Below, piece after piece: positions 1-11,000 of a stretch of DNA of 64,000 nucleotides. Position 1 is the stretch's first letter, and every line of letters starts with the position of its first letter. The translations under genes were made by a program, and so were the position numbers. The DNA comes from Pleodorina starrii (taxonomy: Eukaryota > Chlorophyta > Chlorophyceae > Chlamydomonadales > Volvocaceae): the NCBI GenBank assembly GCA_030267565.1, contig BRXU01000002.1, positions 6,577,501-6,641,500 on the forward strand. The letters are read 5' to 3'. Below the pieces are notes generated by a model. The model did no database searches, had not been told where the DNA came from, and was given only the letters and a program-made list of their open reading frames with translations.

Positions 1-1499
1 TTGCTGCGTAGCGGAAAGAATTCGCCGTGTTTTGTGAAGGGTTCAACGCAAACCATAACGTAGGTGTAGCCGAGCGGCGCGGTTGGGGGCAGGGGTCCCG
101 CCAGGTCAACACCCCAGCGGTAAAACATGCCCTTGATCGCCAGCGGCTGCAGCTGCACCGGGCGCACGACGCCGCCGCTGTTGGTAATGTCGCACAACTT
201 ACAGCCGCGCACGACCTCCTGGACGGTTTTGCGCATCCGGTACCACCAGTAGCCCAGCTGCACCAGCGCCAAGGTCAGCCGTATGCCCAGGTGAGCCACC
301 GCGTGGACTTGCCTCACGATGGCCTCCCGAGCTTCAGGCGGCGGGCAGACCCGCGTCGTGCCGTCGCGCATCGCGCGCAGCAGCTGGTCCCCCGTCCACC
401 GGTACAGCGCGGCCCGTCGTAGCACGCGCCGCCCCGGCTGCCCGTTCTCCTCCTGTGCCGCCGGCGCCCCACGAAGGTGCGCCAGCGTGGACGCATCACC
501 CCAGACGTCCAAGTCAAAGCCGTCCGCCAGGGCGCTCTCCTACGCCTCAGCGGCCGCCGCTGCACCGGCAGTGGCCATGACGACCGCCAGCCCAGGCGCC
601 CGCTGCGAGAGCAGAGCGCAGGCCAGCGGAGTGAGCAGGTCGTCCGCGTCCTCTGACGCCCCTGCCGCCAGTCCCGCCGCCAGCCCCGCGACCGCGTTCG
701 CAGCAATAGGCGCCGGCAGCGTCAGCTCGTCTTCCCCCCCCCCCCCTGCGGTATGGCTGGTAGATGCCGCAAGATAGTGCAGCTCATTTGGCGTGATGAA
801 GGCGCGGTACAGCGCCATGCAGAGGGAGAGGACGGTCTGGAAGACTGGCGGCGGGGACGATCGCTCCAGCAAAGAAAGATCCGGATGCAGAGCATGGTCC
901 CGCGACGTCCGCAGCCCCGAGAAGTCGGCGGCGGCGACCTGGCAGGGAGTGCGGTTGGGCCCCGCGACCAACGTTGTGCCGGTGACCGTGGGCGGCGGTA
1001 GAGCCACCAAAGGCCGCCCGGGCACGTCCGAAGATGCGTACGGTGGGGCAGGGACGGTGCTCGCTGCCGCCGGGGCACGCCCCGGCGGCAGCAGCACTGC
1101 CAGATCGCGCCCGTCTGGCGGGTGCAACTGCCGTACACAGTGCTGCAGGTGCGCCGGGTGGGCGGTGTTGCTGTATACGCAGCTCAACCGGTGCACCGCC
1201 GCGCCGGTGGCCGCCGCGTCGAACGGGGAGGGCAGCCCCAAGGGCCACCCATCCGCGGGCGGCGGCCCGGCGTGGACCAGAGGGCCCTCCAAGAGGGAGG
1301 CCGGCGGCTGGAGTCGCCGCTCCCTGCGAAAGTGCTGCAAACCCCCTAAGAAACTCACTGTCTGCTCAGTGCTGTAAGTGCTGTTCCCCACCCAGCTGCC
1401 TACAACTACCCAGGTGCCCTCATCCCCCAGAACAATCTGCCCGGCTGCTGCTGCCGATGCCGCCCACTGCAGAAGCGCCGCCGGCGTGCTGAACTCCGG
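1..1499 (-). pseudogene. Decayed Gypsy-type LTR retrotransposon pol: integrase region, cut by the window edge
   Basis: On the minus strand one frame reads from about 1499 to 1 with one in-frame TAG at 542-540. Downstream of that stop the frame gives an H2C2 zinc finger (HAVAH at about 317-303, then GCKLC at about 206-192 after a GYWWYRMRK stretch), as in retroviral-type integrase N-termini. It is followed by WGVDLAGPLPPT and GYTYVMVCVEPFTKHG, the opening of the DDE integrase core with its first Asp. The catalytic remainder lies beyond base 1. Upstream of the TAG the frame is Pro/Ala-rich and not recognised (starting near PEFSTPAALLQW). Family knowledge: this order is that of Metaviridae/Gypsy pol. 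The nonsense codon and a frame change at about 1500 indicate a dead copy. Class confidence is high; exact clade unknown. Confidence 0.8.
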
Positions 1500-1501
1500 T
1501 A

Positions 1502-2113
1502 CTACCGGATACTACCGGATCCTAAACCCCTGATCTGATCTGGTCTGATCTGGCCGGCGAAGTGAAGCGCCCAGATGGGCACTAGCCGGGCCACTGCGAG
1601 CCGCTCGTCGGCGTCGCAGGAGAGGTGCACGTAGCGCTGAATCCCGAAACCCGAACCCAGACACGCGAGGATGCCAGAATCCAGGGCCCCCGACAGCTCC
1701 AAAACTGAGATGCTGCTGCCCCCCAGAGCTGCCGGAAAGAAGTCATGCTTCGCCATTGCGGTGTAAGCTGTCGGCGATAATGCGCGTGGCACCTAGCCGA
1801 GTTGGTGGGGAGGTGGTGGGGGGGGGGTGGGGGGGAGGTGGCGGTCTTGGCCCGCAGCCTGCGGCTGCTGCCACAAGTCAAGCGAGGCCGAAGAGACGCC
1901 AGACGCTGGCGAAGGGCGTGGGCCGATGTCAGCAGCTCCGCGAGCCTCCGCGGCGCGCAGGCCCTGCAGGGGACCCCGCAAAACCGCTCTAAAGTCCCTT
2001 GAGACGGCTGGTGAATGTGGAACACCGTCTTCAAGATGCCCGGAGATTCCATCGGCTGGCGACGACCCCGACATCGTGTCGGTTCCGGTGCACTGTCTCT
2101 GAGCGGCGAACAC
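1502..2113 (-). pseudogene. Same Gypsy-like element: methyltransferase-like block with in-frame stop
   Basis: A single minus frame runs from about 2113 to 1502 with one TAG at 1795-1793. After the stop it contains SISVLELSGALDSGIL, then GIQRYVHLSCDADERLAVAR. This resembles motif I of a Rossmann methyltransferase (VLELF-G-I, then an acidic residue after a Y-hydrophobic strand), a module I associate with algal LTR elements as a C5-methyltransferase-like appendage; that link is inference from pattern only. The expected FGG or FSG loop reads SGALDSG, so the fold may be decayed. The preceding part is Pro-rich and low complexity. It lies upstream of the integrase in the same orientation, in another frame, so the element carries at least one frameshift as well as stops. 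Confidence 0.4.
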
Positions 2114-3547
2114 CGAGACGACTTGATCCGCAGCTGGACCAGTCGCCTAGCAGAAACCTTCGTGGACCCGCAGCCTCAAAGATTTGCCGCCTTCGAGGTT
2201 TCTGCCGTCGTGGCGTGTGGACCTGGACGGGTCCTTAAGCTGCTCAGAAGCAGCAGTGATGGGCCATGGGCGCTCGTGGCCCGAACCGTCACGGCGTCGT
2301 GCCGTCACGGAATATGCCACCTAACTGCTGATGATCTTCAGCCCACAGCTAGGGGGCGAAGCCCGAGAGCCAGTCGCGAGAGATCGCAACGACCCGGCTT
2401 CGCCTGGTGAGTGATCGCGCGGGGCGGCGCAGCGGCAGCTAGACTACAGCTCGGGCAACTGTATCTAGTGCTGGCCCCGCGGCCCGGCCTTCGTTGCGAG
2501 ACCGCGCTCCTTCTTCCTCCGCAATGCTGCCTATGAGCTATGACTCGGTGCAAGTCGCACCGAAGACGCACGAACTAGTCAGTTGTGACTGGGTCTTGAT
2601 GACGTTAGCCAGACAGGGTGATCGGGCCTGGCCGGCGCGCCACTACGGTAGTGTCGGAACATGCCGGTTGGCCTGGGCGGATGCCCAATGGAGACTACTG
2701 TACTGACGTTACAGTCATTCCACTTGTGGCATCAATATACTTCCGCACGTACGTATACCATATGACCAGGCGAAGCGCTTCACACTGGAAGCGCTTGCAC
2801 CTAGGTAAAACTCGCACTGGACGAGCAGTCCCGGTACGAGCCCAGCCGAAAGCGTTCGCCTGCGCTCCAACTGTCAGTCAGTTTGACCACATATTTTCCA
2901 GCCACCAGCGGTGCACGACACGCTGTCCACAGAACAACCACGTGTGCAGCAGGAACACGCGTTCACCACGCGGTTGCAGCCGTGCGGCGGTGTCGTACCA
3001 TGGCTGGGGGGTTAAGGGCGCTGAAACTGATAAAGGAATGTCGCATACAGTGTTTCCCGGGCGTTGGGTTGCCGAGCAGGACCGACAGGGCAATTGCGCT
3101 CTAGTGGCCGGTGTTAAACCTTCGAGTTCCAATGCCCGGGTGGAAGCCACAATCCGACAGAAGCTAGAGTCGTTATGACTGCCGCAATGCTGCACGACTA
3201 AAACAACCTGCGATGTTCAATCAACGAGGTCCTGGATGGAGTGAGTGGGTGGCGGCTGGCGGGGGCACAGCCGACACTGGCCGACCTGGCCGAAGATAGA
3301 AGGTCCCAACTGCCTCAACGCCTTAATCCGACGAGCCGCGACCCATTCAATTCCACACCGTACTGGATTGTGGTAGAAATCACATTTGGAAATTGGAAAT
3401 GCGCGTTTTACTGCTGAGCAGTTAGGGAAATCTGTGCGTGAGGTCCGTGTCGTAATCCAGCGTACGCTGTGCAGACGACCGTGCATGTGTGAGCCTTGCC
3501 TAACTGTTATCCAGCATCTATATAACTAATTAAATTGCCTAAACCCC
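2114..3547. other. No gene recognised
   Basis: Only short overlapping frames are present. None shows a recognisable motif or a consistent splice structure. It may be the 5' part of the decayed LTR element to the left, but no LTR, primer-binding site or gag motif was seen. Confidence 0.4.
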
Positions 3548-3648
3548 GCCGGAACTCAGCATAAGGCCGAAGCTGTAATGAAGAGCGTTTGGGCAAAGAT
3601 TGCGTGCGAGGTGGTTGGTGCTGGCGGGGCCTTATGCTGAGTTCCGGC
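3548..3648. repeat. Perfect 21-bp inverted repeat around a 59-bp loop
   Basis: The left arm at 3548-3568 (GCCGGAACTCAGCATAAGGC plus C) is the exact reverse complement of the right arm at 3628-3648. Outside the arms a weaker pairing continues (AAACCCCGCC on the left; GCGC then GGTTT on the right). The 101-nt structure could be a small fold-back element or a transcribed hairpin. No flanking direct repeats were found. Confidence 0.75.
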
Positions 3649-5054
3649 GCGGTCAGGGCTGGGCGCGGTTTAGGCGTGGCCCCGTGGATGTGCTTTTCGC
3701 GCACTACAACCGCTTGTTACAACATCTCCGTCGATAGGTTGCCCCAAACAGCTTAGGGTCTCGAAGAAGATTTGCGAGTTGCACAGTCCGAGCTGCTGGA
3801 CTCCACTTTGCACCTTTCGCGTCGTGCCACGAACTCGCGATCGTCGCACAATATTGGTGTCCAAACATATAAGAAGGGGTTGTGATTTCACTGTCATAGC
3901 GCACTTACCTGCCTCACATGACCGAAAAGTGTACATATCAAACTGGCGAAGGACGAACTATTCCCTAGACCTCATGATTGCAGTTCTTTCTATTTACGGA
4001 AATTCTGCTACACGCATCTGGAAGAAATTGAGGCTGTCTCAACGCGCGGACCTAGCTAACGATGGCCCTTGGCTGCTTGCGGCTGTCTTTGCGCCAAGGT
4101 TTCATCTTAATATTGTGCGTACCGACCATGTGCATATTCTTTTTGGGCTGGCGCCAGCATTGGCTGGCGAGCATAAACTGGTCTGGCCCCAAGTGCCTCG
4201 GTTGGAAGGCGACATCCAAGTGCATTCACATGGGGTAGGCGGGGGGGGGGGCAAGGGAGAGTACATGGTTTATACGCTCTGTGACCTATGTTGTGTGCGT
4301 TGCAGGCCGCGGCAGCCGAATGCAGATAAAACCTGCATGCAGGAGGTCCGGGGGGGTTCCGGTTACTGTCTGTGTGAAGGCAATATAACCGTTGCCAGGT
4401 ACGATGCTTGCACACCGGGAGTAGTGCGTGTTGCTCGGGCCGGGGGAGGGGACGGCAGATGCGCGAAACACTGGGGCGTGTGCGCGGGCAGGTGCACCCC
4501 TGTATCTTCCGTACCCCGCCAGGGATGATGGTTTGTTTCCGTGCGCAAGCAAGCGCGTGCACATCCCATACCCGCCAACACGCACTTAAAAATCGTTAAG
4601 TTGTAGTGGGGAAGCCCATAATTCCTAAATTGTGAGCATGGTCGAGGGGTACGGAACGCGCAGCTGGCTGCAGCCCGCGCACCAACTAGACAAGCTTAAT
4701 GCGCCTCGAATCTCGTGCATGGTTGGAATGTAGAACCATGCAGAATTACTTGGTTTGTGCATGGTGTCCATCTGGGCGTCGGCTCCTGCGCGTAGTCGGG
4801 GGGCGCCAACTTCAGCCCTCGACCCTTCCATGGCAAATGAAACGCCCGACGGCGAGCGATTGAGAAGGCCATCGCCAAGGCCGTACCCGCCATCCGGCCC
4901 TTCCCCCCATGCAAGCTCTGCTGTTCCTTCTGCATGCCGTGCATCCTTTCCGACTGTTGTCCAGGCGACCAGGCATCGGTATAAATATGCCCTTAGTGCG
5001 TTGCCCTGGATGTCGTGCCACGGCCCCTCTGCCCCACCCCCTTCATGCGCGCAG
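3649..5054. other. Upstream of the glycosyltransferase; no exon assigned
   Basis: A frame at 3779-4528 (+) is open but has no recognisable motif and begins in AT-richer sequence. The true first exon(s) of the glycosyltransferase, which should encode a signal anchor, are expected here or further left but could not be identified. In-frame ATGs at 4990 and 5056 precede the first supported exon. The CT-rich stretch ending GCGCAG at 5054 looks like a splice acceptor. Confidence 0.4.
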
Positions 5055-8000
5055 GATGTCATGTGGCCCGCACCGGTTTCGCTGCCGCGACAAGTGCGCC
5101 GAGCTGGCTTACGACACCTCGGGCGCGCAGCTTCTGCCCATGCCGCTGGTCTGCGGGCCGGATGACACGTACGACCTGGCTCGCCTGCTCCCGCACTGGG
5201 CGGCCGCCAACGCCGCGCGAAGGTCGGCATCTGAATCGGACGCGGATGCGGAAGTCGCCGGCAATGGCAGCAGGAGCGCTGGAACGGCTGCGGCGGGGTC
5301 CGACATGTGGGGCGGCAGCGGCGACACTGCAGCCCTGTCCCGTTCCTCCAGTCGAGTGTGGGACATGGTGGACGTGTTGGTGGAGCGACACAGTGAGTAG
5401 AAGAGGCGCGTGGCTTCATGGAAATGCTAGCGATGGCGTCATGGGCAAGGGACAGGGCACGGAGTTTAGGGGGCTGGATCAGGCGGGGCAGCTGAAACAG
5501 CGGGCCCACTTTAGGGGATGCCGTGTGCGATTGCAGCCAGGCGTACGGGCGCGCGCTCTTGTGGACCCCTTGCATTGCCGGCCCGATGGTCTGCGTGCGT
5601 GTACACGGCATGCAAGAAGCACGAATGTGAGCAACCCGCGGCAGCGGTGGATCTCGCACAAGCAGACTGGTCGGTAGGCCATCGGGCTCGGATGCGCATG
5701 ATTGCGAAAGTCAAGCGTGGTCGCGCGCGTGGGTCGCGCTTGGCGTGGCCATCCTGTGCATCTACGTATGGTAGCGTGGTCGTCGCCCGGCTGCTTTAAT
5801 TGCGCCCAGCGCACGGTCCGGCTCACACACACACACACATATACCAGCGAGAGCAAGCAACGGGGCCCGTCCCACTCGTGAATGCACAGGCCTCGGAAAT
5901 GCCGCCATCCCGGGACCGCGCCAGCACAACGTTGATTGGGTGCTGGAGGGCCGGCGCATGCGGGAGGCGGATGTCGACAAACTGGCGGCCACCGTCACGG
6001 GGCTGCTGCGAGACCTCCCGCCGTACCCGGACGCGGGGGTGGAAGAGGTGGACGCAGCGGGGACGGTTTCCAGCAGCGGTACGGGCGGCGAGTTCCCGGC
6101 GGCATCACCGCCCCCCATGTTTTCGGGCCGGGGCGTGGTCATGGTGGGCGGCGGGATGCGGTACCTGACGCCCGCCTGGACAAACCTGCACCTGCTGCGT
6201 AGGACAGGTGCGCGCCGATATCGCATCTTCGTTATCGCTTAGAAGGGGGGGGGGGTCAGGGAGTGATATGCTGCTTAATATGACAATGAGGCCCTACGGA
6301 CGCTGTTGACCGAGCTGCTGCGGACGAGCTGCTACTCACCGGGGGGGGATGAATGCATGTGGCGATCGATAGCGTGTGCGACGCAGTGCACCACACCGGT
6401 GGATAGCCGTCTGCGCGAGGGCGGCTGCTAATGGTAAGCGGGGCACAATTACCGGTAGGTTCAGGTGTTTCCTGCGTTCAAATGTCGGGGCCTTGCTGTG
6501 CGGAGCCATCTGAAGCCCGCCGGGGCCTTCTTTGGTCAGTGCAAAGGACCATAATCATGATGCAGCGAGCGAGCGGAGAGGGTCTGACATGGGGGTTCGG
6601 GGTGGGTGCAGCCGCACAGACATGTACAGTATTCGTGCGTGGGGTACGACCCCCTTCCACACATCCCGCATCCACGAGGGAAAACGCAAAATGTAATGAT
6701 GAGCGGTGGGACTAGGGGCACGCCAAGAGAATCCCTGCCCTGCCTGCCCGCCCGCCCGGCCTGCCCGCCTGCCTCCTTGCCCACCTGCCCGCATGCCCTT
6801 CCCGCCGCCCGCCCGCCCTGCCTGCCCTTCCGCCCGCTCACCCGCCTGCCCACCTGCCCGCCCACCCGCCCGCTCGCCCCCCCACCCGCCCACCCACCCT
6901 GTGCTGCCCCGCCCTGCCCGCCCGCCCTGTCCTGCCCCATCCTGCCCGCCCGCCCTGTCCTGCCCCACCCTGCCCGCCCGCCCTGTCCTGCCCCACCCTG
7001 CCCGCCCGCCCTGTCCTGCCCCGCCCTGCCCTGCCCGCCCGCCCTGTCCTTCCCCGCCCTGCCCGCCCGCCCTGTCCTGCCCCGCCCCGCCCTGCCCGCC
7101 CGCCCTGTCCTGCCCCGCCCTGCCCGCCCGCCCTGTCCTGCCCCGCCCTGCCCGCCCGCCCGCCCACCCGCCCTGCCGGCCTGCCCGCCCGCCCGCCCTG
7201 CCCTGCCGCCCTGCCCGCCCGCCCCCCCCCCCCCCCTGCCGCCCTGCCCGCCCGCCCCGCCCTGCCCGCCCGCCCTGTCCTGCCCCGCCCTGCCCTGCCC
7301 GCCCGCCCTGTCCTGCCCCGCCCTGCCCTGCCCGCCCGCCCTGTCCTTCCCCGCCCTGCCCGCCCGCCCTGTCCTGCCCCGCCCCGCCCTGCCCGCCCGC
7401 CCTGTCCTGCCCCGCCCTGCCCGCCCGCCCTGTCCTGCCCCGCCCTGCCCGCCCGCCCGCCCACCCGCCCCGCCGGCCTGCCCGCCCGCCCGCCCTGCCC
7501 TGCCGCCCTGCCCGTCCGCCCCCCCCCCGCCCTGCCGCCCTGCCCGCCCGCCCCGCCCTGCCCGCCCGCCCTGTCCTGCCCCGCCCAGCCCTGCCCGCCC
7601 GCCCTGTCCTGCCCCGCCCTGCCCTGCCCGCCCGCCCTGTCCTGCCCCGCCCTGCCCGCCCGCCCTGTCCTGCCCCGCCCCGCCCTGCCCGCCCGCCCTG
7701 TCCTGCCCCGCCCCGCCCTGCCCGCCCGCCCTGTCCTGCCCCGCCCTGCCCGCCCGCCCTGTCCTGCCCCGCCCTGCCCGCCCAAACGCCCTGCCGGCCT
7801 GCCCGCCCGCCCGCCCTGCCCTTCCGCCCTGCCCGCCCGCCCGCCCACCCGCCCTGCCCGCCCGCCCTGTCCTGCCCCGCCCTGCCCGCCCGCCCTGTCC
7901 TGCCCCGCCCCGCCCGGCCCGCCCGCCCTGTCCTGCCCCGCCCCGCCCTGCCCGCCCGCCCTGACCTGCCCCGCCCTGCCCGCCCGCCCTGTCCTGCCCC

Positions 8001-11000
8001 GCCCTGCCCGCCCGCCCGCCCACCTGCCCTGCCGGCCTGCCCGCCCGCCCGCCCTGCCCTTCCGCCCTGCCCTTCCGCCCGCCCACCCGCCCTGCCGCCC
8101 TGCCCGCCCGCCCCGCCCTGCCCGCCCGCCCTGTCCTGCCCCGCCCTGCCCTGCCCGCCCGCCCTGTCCTGCCCCGCCCTGCCCTGCCCGCCCGCCCTGT
8201 CCTGCCCCGCCCTGCCCGCCCGCCCTGTCCTGCCCCGCCCTGCCCGCCCTGCCCGCCCGCCCGCCCTCCCGCCCTGCCCTGCCCCGCCCTGCCTCGCACT
8301 TGCCAGGCTGCATCCTGCCTGTGGAGCTGTGGTTCCCTGTGGAGGAGTTTCCCACACCGGCGGTGGAGGCGGCCCTGCAGGACCTGGGCGTAACATCGCG
8401 CCGCCTCGCTGCCCGCGACTTGCCCCAGCGGGGCTACGGAGTCAAGGTGGCTGCACTGCTGCTCAGCAGCTTCCGAGAGGTGAGGTGATCATCTAAGTAA
8501 TAATATTTGTGTAGGCGCGCGTGGGCTAGTGGGCAGGGATGCGCGCTTACGGAACGGCTGGGGTGCATCGGGTTAGTCCCGGGGGAGGTTGATTGGGGTG
8601 AGGATCACCGAAGTGGCGTATGGACCGCAGGGTGGGGCGTCGGAGGGGGGCTGGGGGGCTGCTGACTGCGTGCATGGCTGCGTGGGACTGATGCCATTCG
8701 GCATTCGATGTGCACGGGAATGAAATAATTATGCGTGCACCGGTATATGGGGATCGCAGCGGGGGAAGTTGGGGGCGGACGAGCCAGCGGGTCAGCGGGC
8801 CTTGCACCTAAGGGAAGAGAGCTTCATTGGATCTGCCCATGTGCCCTGCCGTTAAGATCAAGTATGTCGACAGCTCAGTCCAGCCAGCCATGCATGTGTC
8901 CGGCGGCTGGGGATTGCTCCATCGCAAAGGGCGCTGACGGACCTGCAGGCCCCTGTCGCAAGGCTTCAAGCAGTGCTTGTATGTAAGCAACAAATGCTTA
9001 TCCCGCGGTTGGATGCTCAGGAGCCAGGCTTACATTGTAGTTAAGAAGGATCGGACATACGCACGCGTGCACACAGGTGCTGTTTCTGGACAGCGACAAC
9101 ACCGTGCTGCGGGACCCGACTTACCTGTTCGAGTCAGAGCCCTACACCTCGACGGGCGCGCTCTTGTGGCCGGACTACTGGGATCGCACCGCTGCGCCGG
9201 AGGTGGGGTCGCTGGGTGTGTATGTACATGCGCCAGCGAAACAGGATTGAAGCAAGGGAGTTTATTCGGTATGGAACGCATACCGATAGATTGCGCCCCC
9301 ATATTGCTTATGCGGCCCTGCCTTAAGAGTACACGTGCCACAAGGATCAGGGAAGGGGAAAACTGTCCTTCCGGTTACCCATGGCGTCGTTTGGGCCGTT
9401 AGCGTCACTGAGTGGGGCCCCTAGGGGGTTGGATGGACTGTACGACAAGTAGATAGGGGTTCAGTGAGTGCGGTACTTACTTCCCTCATGTACGTGCGCA
9501 CGTACGTCTCACGCACTGTTGATCGCCCTTGCTTGCCGTCGTATGAACGCACGCCTCCATCCAGGTAGCTCGTATTCTCAACATATCTTCCGCTCACATG
9601 CCCGTGGGCACATTCGAGAGCGGGCAGATGGTGATTGACAAGGCCAGGTGCGTGCGTCGGCTTGAGGCAGGGTTGTTTGGCAGCAAAGGGCCAACACTGC
9701 CAGTCCATTGCTTGTGCATGTGCCAACTGAATGTATCTGTGCCAGGTCATGGGTTATTAACTAATTCTTTCCATGTATCGCTATTAGTTACTTGCATTAT
9801 TGACCAAGCACATCATATCTGCAGGCATTGGCGCGGGCTACTGGTTGCCGCCTACATGAATGTGTACGGCACGACCTTCTCGGAGCTGCTGTCCTGCTAC
9901 ATTGGGAAGGTGCGGCCGAGCGTACTGCGCAACCACCGCCCGTTGAAGTGTGGCCCACTAACACGCGGATTGCAGCATTCAACTGTCTGCCACAGGGGGC
10001 AACCAGCAGCAGAGCAGCTCCACATACGGTATATTGGACAGTCCGCATGAGGCATATATATAAACGAACACCTAATAAAGCAATAGCTAATAGCAGACGA
10101 CGGCTCCGTCATGGCGCGCGCGCGGTAGTCCTAAGCAGCCCCAGCCACGCATCATCAGCTCCTGGGGGCGGCGCATCATGTCTGCAAACTGCTGAAACTG
10201 TGTGAGAAAGCCAGGAATCTGCAGACACCTACCAACCCCTTGCGTAGATAGCAACCAAAGGCCACACAATGAAACACCACGCACCTTACTTGCTCCCTGC
10301 AACTAACGAAGGCTGCTTCGGCAGGTGGTGCGTGATGCAGTCGTACAGCACGGGACGACAGATCTCCTCACAGCTGACCCCTCCGCTCGGTGATGAGGCA
10401 CGCACGCGAGGCCATCTACATAATACATTCACCATTGCGTATGGCGGCGGAATGCCTGATCGTGCTCCCACCAGGTAGCGCGTAAGCTAGGCAGGGGAGC
10501 CCCCTTGGTTCTGGCTGGGTGCGTGACCAGCCAACCTACCATGCACGCAGCAACAATTAATCTCCGACGACCGTGAGATATATATACTCATCGATCATGC
10601 TCCGCTCCCAATTGCGTGTATGTGTTACGTACACGCTCTCCGTCTGCAATAGTAATCCTTCCTTTTTTATGCTGTTTACGTGCAGGGTGATAAGGAGACG
10701 TTCGCATACGGCTTGCTCGCTGCTGGGGAGCCGATGTGGGTGTCACCGGTGAAGCCAGGGAGTGCTGGTGTGGTGACAACGGTGTGCTCCCCTCCAGGCC
10801 GGGCAGCGAGGTGCCGTGAGCAGTATCTGGGCAACACAATGGTGCAACATGGACCCGAGGGTACGCAGGTTGTCGCTGCCGCGCATGCAGACCGGTGCGG
10901 GCTTCAGTTATTGTGCACATACGCAGCTAGATTGATAGGCGGTGCCTCGAGATGCGCAGCCGAGCCTGGTTATATGAAATAGGCGAATGCGCACATGTCT

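Noticed and set aside
3779..4528. 249-codon plus frame
   Set aside because: No motif, GTG-type or weak start context, crosses a poly-G run, and no splice partners.
6536..8496. Long open frames of 450-613 codons on both strands
   Set aside because: They are by-products of the GC minisatellite, where stop triplets cannot arise; the flanking exons and phases show it is intron.
10325..10475. Possible extra glycosyltransferase exon after CGGCAG at about 10324
   Set aside because: The phase-0 frame reaches a TGA within about 23 codons, and exons 6 and 7 already join in phase without it.
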